A model generated the notes under the pieces. It was not told the DNA's origin. It made no database searches and saw only the letters and a list, made by a program, of their open reading frames with translations. 64,000 nt of DNA from Megamerina dolium (taxonomy: Eukaryota; Arthropoda; Insecta; Diptera; Megamerinidae): the NCBI GenBank assembly GCA_963854835.1, contig OY978525.1, forward strand, positions 68,128,907 to 68,192,906, in the 5' to 3' direction. The translations under genes and the position numbers were made by a program. This document shows positions 51,394-61,110 of this stretch, piece by piece (position 1 is the stretch's first letter; every line of letters starts with the position of its first letter).

Positions 51394-54342
51394 TTATACT
51401 TCCCCTCGATATGGCGCAAGTCGCTCTAAGTGCACTACTTTAAACTTTGCTCTTTTATTCCAGGCACGTTGAATACTATACACTACGTCATTTATCTTTG
51501 CTATAATCTCATATGGTCCTTCCCAATGAGTCTGTAGTTTAGGCGACAGGCCTTTCTTTCGTTGTGGATTATGAAGCATTACAAGCTCTCCTTCATAGAA
51601 CCCTTTTGAATTTGCTTTCAAGTCATACCTGGCCTTCATCTTATTGCTTATCATCTGCGACCGCTCTCTGATGAACTGATGTACTTCATCCAACTGTTCC
51701 CGCTTTTCGCTAGTATAATTTCCTTCGGTTGATCTCGTTGGTGTTATAACTTCAAATTTTAAATCAGCTGGCAGTCTTAACTCGTTTCCAAAAATTGCCA
51801 TTGCCGGTGTAGTAGCCGTCGTATCATGTTGTGCGCACCGATATGCCATGAGGAACATTGGTATATGTACATCCCAGTCTCTTTGGTATTTATCTACGAC
51901 TTTTCTCAAATATTCCTCCAAGGTACGGTTAAATCGTTCTACCATGCCATCAGATTGTGGATGCAAAGGTGTTGTACGAGTTTTGTATATACCCAGCATA
52001 CGGCATATCTCTTGGAATACAACTGATTCGAAATTTCGACCTTGGTCTGAGTGTAATTCCATCGGTACACCAAAACGAGTAATCCATTGGTTGACGAATA
52101 CATCCGCAACTGTACTAGCTTCTTGATTTGGAATGGGGTATACTTCAGGCCATTTACTGAAGTAATCTATAACCACCAGAACATACTTGTTTCCTACGTT
52201 GCTTATTGAAAATGGTCCAACTATGTCCATAGCAATTCGATCGAATGGAGCACCCACGGTGTATTGGTGCATCTTACCTCGACTTTTCTTAGTGGGACCT
52301 TTGGCCATTGCACATTGCTTACACTTCCGAATCCAATCAGCGACATAGTCATGACATCCAACCCAATAAAATCGTTTCTTTATTTTCTCGACGGTTTTGG
52401 TGATTCCCAAATGCCCTCCACTGGAGGCATTGTGATACTCAGCTATTACTTCATTTATTCTCGCCTTGGGTACCACTAGAAGATCATTAGTGATTTTTCC
52501 ATCCTCACTTTCCCATGCTCGGAATAAACATCCGTCTCGTAAGTGCAGGCTTTGCCACTGCGCCCAGTATGCCTTTGCTATTGGACTCTCATTAGCCATT
52601 TCTTGCCAATCTGGACGTATGCCCTGCTCCTTGTATTCCATAATCTTTACGAGATCTGGGTCGTTCCGTTGATCTTCTTGCACTCGTTCGGTTGTCCATG
52701 ACTCTTCCGATAATACATTCGTAAGTCGTATGTTAACAATGTGATTCTGGCTTCCTACCCGAGAACAATGTTTACTATCTACGGTGCAAGTACGACGATA
52801 TGGAGTATCAGCTTTACCACAATGAATGACATCACGATCTTCCTTTCGTTGTCCTGGTGAATTCGATCTTTGTTGCTTGCGTCGTAGGCGGCAATTACGC
52901 GCCATGTGTCCTCTTTGATCGCATATGAAGCACTTACCGGCAAATTTATCTTTGTGTTGATTCCTAGTTCTTCCTTTAGGCTTCATACTCGATTGATTGC
53001 AATCACGAGCTATATGCCCTCGTTTGTCGCAAATGAAGCACTTACCATTAAACTTGTTTTCGCGTCGACCTGTTGTTCTTCCTTCAGGCTGAACTACTGA
53101 TTTTACTGCCTGACGCACTGCTTCAACCAGATCTGTTGTTTCTGTTTCTAATTGGCGTACCCGTGGCATTGGTCGACACATGAAACTGGCGGCTTCAAAC
53201 GTTAAGGCACTACTGACTGTTTCGGCATAAGTATTCCTGGGTGACATGACTAGGGCACGCTTTGTCTCTCCATCACGTATGCCACCTATGAATGCCTCTA
53301 TTTTTATTTTTTCGACGAACTCTTCCGTATTACCGGAGAACGCTAGATGACATAAGCGCTCAATATCGGAAGCGAATTCCTGAAGGCTCTCATTACTCCG
53401 TTGCACTCGCGATCTCAATTCAACTCGATGTAATTGACTCTTGTATTCATTTCCATATTTTCGCTGGAGCGTGTCCATCAGTGACTGATAGCTACCACGA
53501 TCTTTCTCTGGAATCATCTGTAACACCTCGGAAGCATTACCTTTTAATGCGACTATTAAAGCAGCAGTCTTGTCGCTATCATCCCATTGATTCTTCGAAG
53601 CTGTTGTCTCGAATTGAAGCTTGAAGATATTGAATGGCGTGCTTCCGTCAAATGTTGGTGACTTTAGTTTGATTGTACTTGAATCTCTAATCACTGATGT
53701 AGCTGGCCCATTTATTTTTAGTTGATTGAGTTCGTGCTGTAATTTCTCGAACTTATCTTCCCAGTCGTCGACATGTTCCTTCAGCTTATCATCCAACTCA
53801 TCCACGTGTTCTTTCAGCTCTGTGACTTTGTCATTAATAGCTCCGGAAATTTCCTGAAATCTAAGTTCAATTCCTTTTTGTAGATTTTCGATGACGTGTT
53901 CTTGGCGAGCCGAATGTTCTTGAAACTTGTAGTCAATTGTTTTCTGGAATTCTCCCATAGCGTTTTCTTGGCGGGACGAACCTTCTTGAATTTTCATACG
54001 CAATTCAGCCGAATGTTCTTGAAGCTTGGAGTCAATGCGAGACGTATTTTCTTGTAACTTCGCATTAATTCCTTGCAGTTGCTGCTGCTGTTGTTGCATC
54101 ATGGATTTCATAAAATCCATGAGTTGACCACTCGAATCTATTTTGCTCTCTTCCTCAGCGTGCACAACTGCTTGTATATCGGCTTCCTCGAAGAACTCAT
54201 GTTCTTCTACATTAATTCCCTTAGCCTCCATAGCTTGCCTCAGCCTCACCAGCAGTTCCGCCTTTGCACCTGATGACGATAGATTCATCTCTACCAACAG
54301 CTTTTTAAGTTGGTCCACTTTTAGTTGGTCAATTTTCACCAT
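51394..54342 (-). CDS. G3 Gag-integrase fusion protein, 982 residues
   Basis: An uninterrupted ORF from the ATG at 54342. In order: SAP-like domain at 4-42 (LKVDQLKKLLVEMNLSSSG, KAELLVRL), a Q-rich stretch, a long coiled coil of QEHSxRQE-type repeats (about 75-205), gypsy-type capsid (about 225-390), and CCHC knuckles at about 434-447 and 468-481. The H2C2 finger lies at about 631-680 (HNASSGGHLG, CKQC). The integrase core has D at about 707, D at about 768 and E at about 804, a DD35E spacing, then a C-terminal basic domain. Protease, RT and RNase H are missing: the frame passes from the knuckles through TCTVDSKHCSRV into the pre-integrase linker. All visible catalytic and zinc-binding residues are intact. 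The protein could form particles and integrate DNA, but could not copy RNA. Confidence 0.9.
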   Translation of the reverse strand: MVKIDQLKVDQLKKLLVEMNLSSSGAKAELLVRLRQAMEAKGINVEEHEFFEEADIQAVVHAEEESKIDSSGQLMDFMKSMMQQQQQQLQGINAKLQENTSRIDSKLQEHSAELRMKIQEGSSRQENAMGEFQKTIDYKFQEHSARQEHVIENLQKGIELRFQEISGAINDKVTELKEHVDELDDKLKEHVDDWEDKFEKLQHELNQLKINGPATSVIRDSSTIKLKSPTFDGSTPFNIFKLQFETTASKNQWDDSDKTAALIVALKGNASEVLQMIPEKDRGSYQSLMDTLQRKYGNEYKSQLHRVELRSRVQRSNESLQEFASDIERLCHLAFSGNTEEFVEKIKIEAFIGGIRDGETKRALVMSPRNTYAETVSSALTFEAASFMCRPMPRVRQLETETTDLVEAVRQAVKSVVQPEGRTTGRRENKFNGKCFICDKRGHIARDCNQSSMKPKGRTRNQHKDKFAGKCFICDQRGHMARNCRLRRKQQRSNSPGQRKEDRDVIHCGKADTPYRRTCTVDSKHCSRVGSQNHIVNIRLTNVLSEESWTTERVQEDQRNDPDLVKIMEYKEQGIRPDWQEMANESPIAKAYWAQWQSLHLRDGCLFRAWESEDGKITNDLLVVPKARINEVIAEYHNASSGGHLGITKTVEKIKKRFYWVGCHDYVADWIRKCKQCAMAKGPTKKSRGKMHQYTVGAPFDRIAMDIVGPFSISNVGNKYVLVVIDYFSKWPEVYPIPNQEASTVADVFVNQWITRFGVPMELHSDQGRNFESVVFQEICRMLGIYKTRTTPLHPQSDGMVERFNRTLEEYLRKVVDKYQRDWDVHIPMFLMAYRCAQHDTTATTPAMAIFGNELRLPADLKFEVITPTRSTEGNYTSEKREQLDEVHQFIRERSQMISNKMKARYDLKANSKGFYEGELVMLHNPQRKKGLSPKLQTHWEGPYEIIAKINDVVYSIQRAWNKRAKFKVVHLERLAPYRGEV

Positions 54343-54351
54343 CTTTACAGA

Positions 54352-54369
54352 ATCCCACTTCTGACACCA
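54352..54369 (-). promoter_or_regulatory. G3 primer-binding site (tRNA-Leu)
   Basis: TGGTGTCAGAAGTGGGAT on the minus strand, two bases after the 5' LTR. It is complementary to a tRNA 3' end ..ATCCCACTTCTGACA plus CCA, which I recall as the end of insect tRNA-Leu. It is also found in G1 (26716-26733) and G2 (43532-43549). Confidence 0.7.
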
Positions 54370-54371
54370 AT

Positions 54372-54809
54372 TGTTACGTTTTTATTCTGTGAACGTTTAA
54401 TTCTATTTGAATTACCTTGTTCGATCACTGGATTCTGTTAATGATAACTGCAACACTTATTTTATACAACTATATACAGCAACAATTTATTTAATAATCT
54501 CTATTTACAATCAACACTGTTTACAATCAACTATTTACTATAACACTTAAATGTACTTGCAACTTTTGCCTCTGTATCAATGTTTTCGCAATCACGTTCT
54601 GAATTAGATTGATTTCCACTTCTCAATACTGGCTCTATTTATACTCTGTTGGCAACACCCCAGAATCTTCCTTTATCGAGATTCTTCTCTTCCTTTCTCG
54701 TTGGCTTGTTCTGGTTATCGCTCATTTCTTGTTGTTGACATTCGTTTCGATGCTGCCAATAGTGTCAGTCACAATAGTGATGAGTAATCAACTATCGATA
54801 CTCGTTACA
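54372..54809 (-). repeat. G3 5' LTR
   Basis: 438 bp. It carries the promoter (TATAAATAG at 54635-54643 on the minus strand) and AATAAA further downstream for polyadenylation. Confidence 0.95.
54635..54643 (-). promoter_or_regulatory. TATA box in the G3 5' LTR
   Basis: TATAAATAG on the minus strand, preceded by GCCAACAGAG. The same box stands in all G LTRs and in the distant solo LTR at 14592, which supports a function in LTR transcription. Confidence 0.65.
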
Positions 54810-54813
54810 ATAT

Positions 54814-55320
54814 CATATGCTACAATCCCAAACTATAATATCTACTTTACAAACCATCCTGCCGATAAAGCACACGGCGGCACAGCAGTTATTATGTATA
54901 AAACGTAGTATTAATTGATGCGAAGCAATCAAATACACATTGTATTCAGACAACAAGTATAATAATTGAAGATATGTGCGACCCATTATCCATTTACCAT
55001 TACCATTAACCATTTAATAATAAAGCTAAATACTACTTAAGGCTTAGGACTAAAAACTCTTGGAAACCGTTATATAATAGGAGGTGATTTTATTGCGAAA
55101 AATCAAAAACTTTTATACAGTCATAATCCAAAATAAATCTTATTTCCTTAGCACAGGTGATCCGATATATTGGCCAAGTGAAAAAATTGATTTCTTCGTA
55201 TACAAAAATTTTAAGAAAGAACTATTGAATATACAAACTTTATTGGACTTATTATCAGATTACTCCCTAGTTATACTAATTTATCACACAACACCAATCT
55301 ACCTTCCATTTACCATCTAG
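54814..55320 (+). pseudogene. Jockey-type LINE endonuclease fragment
   Basis: Continues the reading of 50700-50917: IPNYNIYFTNHPADKAHGGT, then with frameshifts IDAKQSN, and in frame 55084-55320 NKSYFLSTGDPIYWPSEK and LLDLLSDYSLVILIY. These are successive jockey endonuclease blocks (TNHPxGxAHGGxA; LSTGEPTYWP; LDLxSDHSPV, here with Y for the catalytic H). The part carrying the GDYNAKH motif is deleted. The fragment ends at 55320 without RT. Confidence 0.7.
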
Positions 55321-55694
55321 AAATGTGGTTAACCGGTAGTTCCGTTCATTTATGAAGTGGTATAAAAACTGGCTAATTTGTTTTAGCCGTGTGAACGTGA
55401 TACAAGTAGCTATCACGTACATGTGATACATCACATCTCTTGTACTAATAGAACTGTTCAATTTTACTGAACTATAGTTACACTACTTTAATTTCCCTTT
55501 CTTTGGCTAATATTATGGTGAACATCTAATATGACCTTACAAACCGATTAATAATATTTTAAACATGTAGCTAATTTTACCAAATAAAGTACATTCATTA
55601 TTGTAATATTAATAAAATATGCACGTACGTAAATAAAAAATATTAACTTAATGACCTTAATTCTTAATTCTTTAAAAAAATTTCTACCTTTTAT
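55321..55694. other. AT-rich spacer
   Basis: No coding similarity. A short GTACATGTGAT..ATCACATC inverted motif is present, with nothing else supportable. Confidence 0.5.
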
Positions 55695-55960
55695 ATTTCC
55701 TTACTTACCCACTTATGCGGCCAATACAACCGAAAATAGATTTAGGCGGAATCTAGCATGCTTCGCCAACCAGCTCTTTCATTCGCTAGTTGTTGCAAGT
55801 TAGAAATTCCAAGCGCTGACAAGTTCACCAGTACTTGATCTTTTCGGATCCGGGTTCCGAATATAACACCTTCTTAGCCGGAGCGTGATCCTCCATTCGC
55901 TCGATATGATATAGCCAGCGCAGCCGCTGAATTTTAATGCGCTTTACAATGTCGGTGCCC
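55695..55960 (-). mobile_element. RTE-like LINE 3' end, second large fragment
   Basis: This matches 1440-1640 with substitutions and small indels: ATGCTTCGCCA, AGTTAGAAATTCCAAGCGCTG, CCAGTACTTG and GGTTCCGAATATAACACCTTC. It adds CTCCATTCGCTCGATATGAT beyond the deletion of the first copy, so it keeps a stretch the first copy lost. The 3' terminal simple repeat is TTACTTACCCAC (55701-55712). Confidence 0.7.
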
Positions 55961-56262
55961 TTCCTCGAATCTGCACCTTGATGTTGATAGTTGGGCTTGC
56001 GTGCATCTGTGAAAGGCTATGCTGTCCCAACAAAATGCCTATGCGCAGGGTTGGGCCTGGGCTTCCATGAGGATTGGTGAGTCTGGAGATGCCAGACGAA
56101 ATCCGGAATAGCGTGTGTACATCGGACTTGTTTGCACTCGGGGATAACAGACTGTATTCTAGAATCGCACCTCACTGATACCTGACCGCCTTAGTAAGTA
56201 ATTGTACGCTTACCGTGTTATGGGGGGCTATGGTACGGTGGACCTTCTTTCCCTCACATTCG

Positions 56263-57486
56263 TGGGACATGAAGAGAGAATTAAGTTTAATGAATACAAG
56301 AGCGGGTTCATGCACCGAATCACAATTTGCGGATCAGGTGTAGATCAATATCCAGGGAACTGAACGCGAGGTACTAACGGCAAAACGGACTGAAGGTAAA
56401 GGTGCCAAAGACAAAACATTTTAACCTGTACCTAGAACCTTTAGAATGACGGCAGCAGGATAGCCAAGGGATGGGTCTATGGGTGCCTCGGCATCCAGGG
56501 GATCACTACTTACGGTGAAACCGACTGACTGCAGGACAGGGGAACCAGTACGGAAGGAAAGTCAGGGGCGCAGCACTAAATTGTACTTGCGCTATCTCAA
56601 AGAAGGCTTAACCCCAGAGGACGCTTTGAAGAAGGTGCGAGATCAGGCTCCCAATAATACTCCTCAGGCGAGAAAAAGGGGCGCGGACACGATCAGCCAG
56701 CCACCAGACAGGAACTATGCAAGGAAGACAAAACAAGACGGTAGGACTAAACTTTCTGGGTCTCTGAACACGATGAGGAGGGCGGGCGTAAGCTATGCTA
56801 ATGTCACAAAAGGCATTAGGCTGTCTATACTCACGAAGCTTTACCCTGAACATATACTCACGCGTGAGGAACAGGGTAAGATTGAGCAACTCCTAGTGGA
56901 GGAAATGTATAAGGGTTGGAAGTCGAAGCTGAAATTCGACGGTATTCACTTTCTGGACTCTATCAGGATGGAAGGAAACCGAGCTAATTACGTGCAGGGA
57001 GATGATATCCCCGCTGTACATATGATGACGGTTTACCTTACGAAGACAGCAGGTGTGGAAACGAAGAAACTGCTGAAACTGATGGTCATCTAAAATGAGG
57101 ACCTCCATACTCATTTATGGAGAATTTTAGCAGCAAAGACCTGAAAAATGGGAAGCTGCTAACGATATTGGTAGATTCCAAGTCGTTGGATGCAATCAAA
57201 GACAACAACAGCAGGTTAAGCAGAGGAAGAAGTAGAAGGCAATGGACAAGAAAGGGGCTACACCAGAGGACGCACTACTCAAGTATGTAGCAGAAAAGGT
57301 AGCGGAAGAGGTCACCAGGGATGAGAAGGGCGAGGAAGTCAAACTACTACCTCATAAAAGCGAGGAGCTAGATGAGCTAGACCTGACCGTGTTAAGCCTG
57401 AGGTCGGGAGATGCCTCGGATAGAGTCTCCCTGTCAGAGATCGATAAGACTCAGACAGTGGATGTACTCGATCTGAGTCAACAGTA
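56263..57486 (+). pseudogene. LINE 4 ORF1 remains
   Basis: Frame 56479-57093 reads LYLRYLKEGLTPEDALKKV, RAGVSYANVTKGIRL, EEQGKIEQLLVEEMYKG and AVHMMTVYLTKTAG, the LINE 2 ORF1 domain order. FDGIHF runs straight into DSIRMEG, so a segment including the FRPGF block is deleted. After a stop at 57091 the frame 57242-57487 gives the acidic C-terminal part (ELDELDLTVLSLRSGDA). Confidence 0.75.
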
Positions 57487-57814
57487 GAAAAGGGACAGCA
57501 CTAGGGTTGCTTAGATCAACCTTCACCACGCGAAAGCGGCTTTGGTGGAGGTTGGTCATGGTGGCCATGTCTAAACTGAGCATAATGCTGGCTCAAAAAC
57601 CCCGGATATTCAGGGGCCAAATAAGAGGCTTGGCGAACAAAAATACATAGGTAATATTGGATATACGGTTTGATAACCCGATAACCTGTTTGATACTTAC
57701 TAATAACATAAATTTTCGTTGTCTTTCAGAGTTTCTCTAGAGGGATTTGGTGGTGGTACAAATCCCGGTGAGCCTAAATGAGACTGCCAAGGAAATTGTA
57801 ATAGCAACAACCAA
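57487..57814 (+). pseudogene. LINE 4 ORF2 endonuclease start
   Basis: INLHHAKAA, IFRGQIRGL and LVVVQIPVSLN occur in different frames. They correspond to the first 110 residues of LINE 2 ORF2. The reading stops at the SINE 5 insertion, and the rest of the endonuclease is missing. Confidence 0.65.
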
Positions 57815-58146
57815 CAAGGGCTCATTTGCCGAGCTTCTCTTCCATTGCTGTTGTGCGTGTTAAATTTGGACAGTATTAGAATGGACCTACTTATTTTAGC
57901 CGGTTCCGAACGGCAGAACACTTGTGACATCACTTTTTCTGAGCTTTGTCACAGAGTTATTTTTAAAAGCTTTTTCATGGCAAGTTGTTACTGTCGGAAG
58001 AATTGCCAATTGCTTGCCGACAGGTGAGTACCGTTCGAAAGAAAAGTCTTTTCAATATTAAATTTGTTATGCATCAGCCGGGGATTGTACCACGACCTAC
58101 AGATCAGAAGGCCAACACACTAACCACTGAGCCACGGTACCCACCA
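57815..58146 (-). mobile_element. tRNA-derived SINE, copy 5
   Basis: The minus-strand head (GGTGGGTACCGTGGCTCAGTGG), B box and body match the other copies; the 3' end stops at AGCCCTT near 57815 without the final GTGCCACG segment. It interrupts LINE 4 ORF2. Target-site duplications are not clear. Confidence 0.8.
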
Positions 58147-59220
58147 GTCTAACCTTTACCAACCTTAAAAAGGATGATGAAAGTTTTACTGTGAGTAAGA
58201 AAAGAATGTTCAACTTTTTCTAAACACTCACATTCCAGAATCCTCTTTCACATCAGGAAGAGAGCAAACTGAATTTTTTGATATAATAAATTGGACAAAC
58301 TCGCCGTTACATGTGTGTCAGTACGCGTACTGAGCAGGCAGATCTATCCAACTGCATTGTACCAATTAGCAAACGCAATCCAAGAAAGTATAGAAATTAA
58401 AGAGACTGTATTATGCGCTTTTCTCCAAATAGAAGGTGATTTTGATAACACTCTACATGAAGCCATCCATAAAGCCCTGATTAATAGAGGTCTTAATCAG
58501 ACTTTAGCCCTATTGATAGTAACATGCTCTCCACTAGGAAGGTAGAAATACTAACTAGTACAAGAAGCATAATAGCAAACATTTCACAGGGAAGACAAAA
58601 GGGGGAGTGCCATCATGAGAATGACTGCTGTTAATAGCGGACCAGGCAGATGGACCGACTGCAAGAAATATGATGTTCCAGATAAACCAGAACATGTTAG
58701 CATGGTTAGCGGACCAGGCAGATGGACCGACTGCAAGAAATATGATGTTCCAGATAAACCAGAACATGTTAGCATGGTTTACCGATGGCTCCTTGACTAA
58801 TGAAGGGGCCAGAGGAAGAATGATATGCCCGGGGATAAAATACTCGGAGCCTTTAGGTAACAATACTACTGTCTTTCAAGCGGAAAATACGCGATTGACA
58901 GGTGTGCCCACTTCAACATCATGCGCCAATACCGGAATAGAAGGATTGAACCCTGACAGATAGTCAGGCTGCTATCAAGGGACTGAACTCTAACCACATC
59001 GAAACTGGTGTGGGAATGAAAATAACCAGTTATGGATCCTTTGGGTTCCAGGACATATTGGAGTTGGAGGCTACGAACTGGCGGGAGTAGCAACACCTTT
59101 TGTAGGCCCAGAACAATTCTGTGGTCTATCATTTCCATATATAATCCTAGGACTTACACATTTCATACCCACAACAATTCCTTCTGTCTATATCAGAAGG
59201 AAGAGTACTTAAGAAGTTAG
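58147..59220 (+). pseudogene. LINE 4 ORF2 remains: RT piece and RNase H
   Basis: NLKKDDESFTVSKK matches the LINE 2 linker before RT. Frame 58291-58545 gives LANAIQESIEIKETVLCAFL, with the motif A region where the D positions read LQIEGDFDN. RT motifs B and C are deleted. RNase H begins at 58780 (FTDGSLTNEG, PLGNNTTVFQAE) and includes DSQAAIK and WVPGHIGVGG in shifted frames. A 72-bp duplication lies at 58635-58778. Confidence 0.7.
58635..58778. repeat. 72-bp tandem duplication in LINE 4
   Basis: TAGCGGACCAGGCAGATGG and the following bases to CATGGT occur twice (58635-58706, 58707-58778) without visible differences. The unit is 24 codons, so it does not shift the frame. Confidence 0.85.
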
Positions 59221-60185
59221 AAAGACATACGATATGAAAAACTGGTGGTGCTTTTTGCAGTTACAAATCCTCATCACAAGAGATTATATGATATACACCA
59301 ATCAACACTGAAAAGCACTCAACAATCAATCAATGTTCCACATTCGTTTCGCCCAACATTCAGCATTTAGTAGCTCTCCCTAAGGAATTTTTTCCACCAT
59401 TTTTTCCATTTTTTAATAGCAGTTATTTGTAATGCAGAATCAAAACAAAATTTTGCATCTTATGCATCCTATACACGTTGCAATCCATCCCATCCCATCC
59501 CATACATGTTGCAATCCCATCGTCAACTGAGTCGGTTGTTGTTTAAGTCAAAGCGCGTATGGCTTTTTCAATTGGTCAGTTTGGCAGTTGTCGAGTTGAT
59601 TGAGGGGAAATAAAAAAAATTGAATTTTTGCAAGTTGGCTCGTAAGTCTTTCAATTCGATTGTACTGTATATGTCTTTTAATCAGCTGTTAACGTTTATA
59701 TTTGTAGCTGTCATTTGTGAAGAAAAAGTATAGTGTTTAAATTTGTTTTTAATTTCATCTAGTTTGAAATAAAGATAAAAATGACATTATTACCAAACGT
59801 CGATGCTTGGAGAGAAATTTACCAAATGTTTCAAAAAATCTAACAATTTAACAATAAAAAGTTCGGATTATAAAAATAAAGAAAAAGACCAAAGCTTGGG
59901 AGTTGCTTTTGGAAAAATACTTGGAAATTGATTAAATTAAGATCGTAAAGATGCAAGAAAATAATTCCTGGGACAATTGTTCCGTCCCCTTCGCAGAGGT
60001 AACAATATACAACTAAATAGCTTACTCCCTAAGATACACTCTCTTCTTCCTTGTCCGACTCAAATGATATTCAATTCCTTTCCGTTTTTTTTATTGAGTC
60101 TTTTACTTCGCTTTTTTGTAGAATTTTTCACAACAATTTTTATACGATATATATTTTACACTGATTTCTGATTGTTACAATAGGC
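59221..60185. other. Unassigned stretch
   Basis: AT-rich DNA between two LINEs. It has a short CCATC repeat (about 59485-59507) and TGACATTATTACC-type sequence with a 20-codon frame. Part may be the 5' untranslated region of LINE 5. I see no exon, RNA gene or known repeat. Confidence 0.4.
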
Positions 60186-61110
60186 ACTTATTCCGTTATT
60201 AGCAGATGAAGCGAAATGAGTTCCGATAAGTGGTGCCACCAAAAAACGCTTCAAAGATGTGCTACGGAAAGGGCACAGTATCGATGAAGCGAGGGTACTT
60301 CCTCGACAGCCTGTTTTGAAAAGATATAGGTCGAATAGTATCACGCCGGAGCAAAGCTCTTAAAAGACTTGCTTTGTGGCTTAAATTGCTGCTAGAAAGA
60401 CAGCTGTAGGCACGGAAACTGATGGAGAAGGGCAGTAGTACCCACTCCGGAGGTGGAAGTAAACACAGCCAACATATCTTAGAAGGACGTAGAGGCTAGC
60501 TTTAAGTTAGGCATTATCCCACCTGACTACCCCAAACAATATGGACTACAGACCAGCTTAAGTCCATACAAAATTCCATCCTGGATGCAATTATCATATA
60601 AAGAAGACTGCTGGTGTTGCAAAGCCCTTCTTCATTAGTTACACCTTCCAGCCAGGGTGGATTGTCATATCTTGTGGCAACATAGATACAGGGAATTGGC
60701 TGAAGGTTTTAGGGTCTAAGCTACAACCGTGGAAAGTTGCTCAGCTGAAAGTCGTTGAAGAGGCTGACATACCACGCCCGCAGATTTATGTCGGCTACTT
60801 CACTGAAGCCGACCGTAGTATGGATGGAATGTTGAGCCTTCTGGACGGTCAGAATGATGGTCTGCGTGTCAAGGACTGAAGGATGCTCAACAAAATCCGT
60901 AAAGGGCCACTAGCGGAAATTACTTTCGCTATTGATACAATATCTGCCGAAGTCATTAAAAGTACGCATTACAGGCTGAACTATGGCTTTGGCAATGTCC
61001 AAATCCGTCCCAAGAACAAGGGTCCTGCCGAAAACATAAAGGAGGCTACACTTAGTGCCTCATTGTCAGTGGCAGCGAATAAGACGCACCAACAATCGGA
61101 GCTACCATAG
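60186..61110 (+). pseudogene. LINE 5 ORF1 remains
   Basis: ATKKRFKDVLRKGHSIDEAR and RSNSITPEQ mark the N-terminal part. After frameshifts comes FISYTFQPGWIVISCGNID, then KVVEEADIPRPQIYVGYF and LLDGQNDGLRVKD. Frame 60883-61110 gives MLNKIRKGPLAEITFAID and NVQIRPKNKGPAE. The middle is the DUF4780-like domain seen in LINE 1 and LINE 2 ORF1. Stops separate all parts. Confidence 0.65.

Larger units (their letters stand above)
50918..54809 (-). mobile_element. G3, intact gag-integrase LTR element lacking RT
   Basis: Two 438-bp LTRs (50918-51355 and 54372-54809) that appear identical by eye flank a 3,016-bp internal region. The 4-bp target-site duplication ATAT is at 50914-50917 and 54810-54813. 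Primer-binding site and polypurine tract are present, and a single uninterrupted ORF fills the interior. It sits in a jockey endonuclease, whose reading is restored when G3 and one ATAT are removed. All signs point to a very recent insertion. Confidence 0.95.
55985..59220 (+). mobile_element. LINE 4, decayed LOA-like LINE related to LINE 2
   Basis: The 5' untranslated region (about 56080-56250: GTGTACATCGGACTTG, CGCACCTCACTGATACCTG) parallels LINE 2. ORF1, a little endonuclease, a piece of RT and part of RNase H follow, separated by large deletions and by SINE 5. It is much older than LINE 2. Confidence 0.75.
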
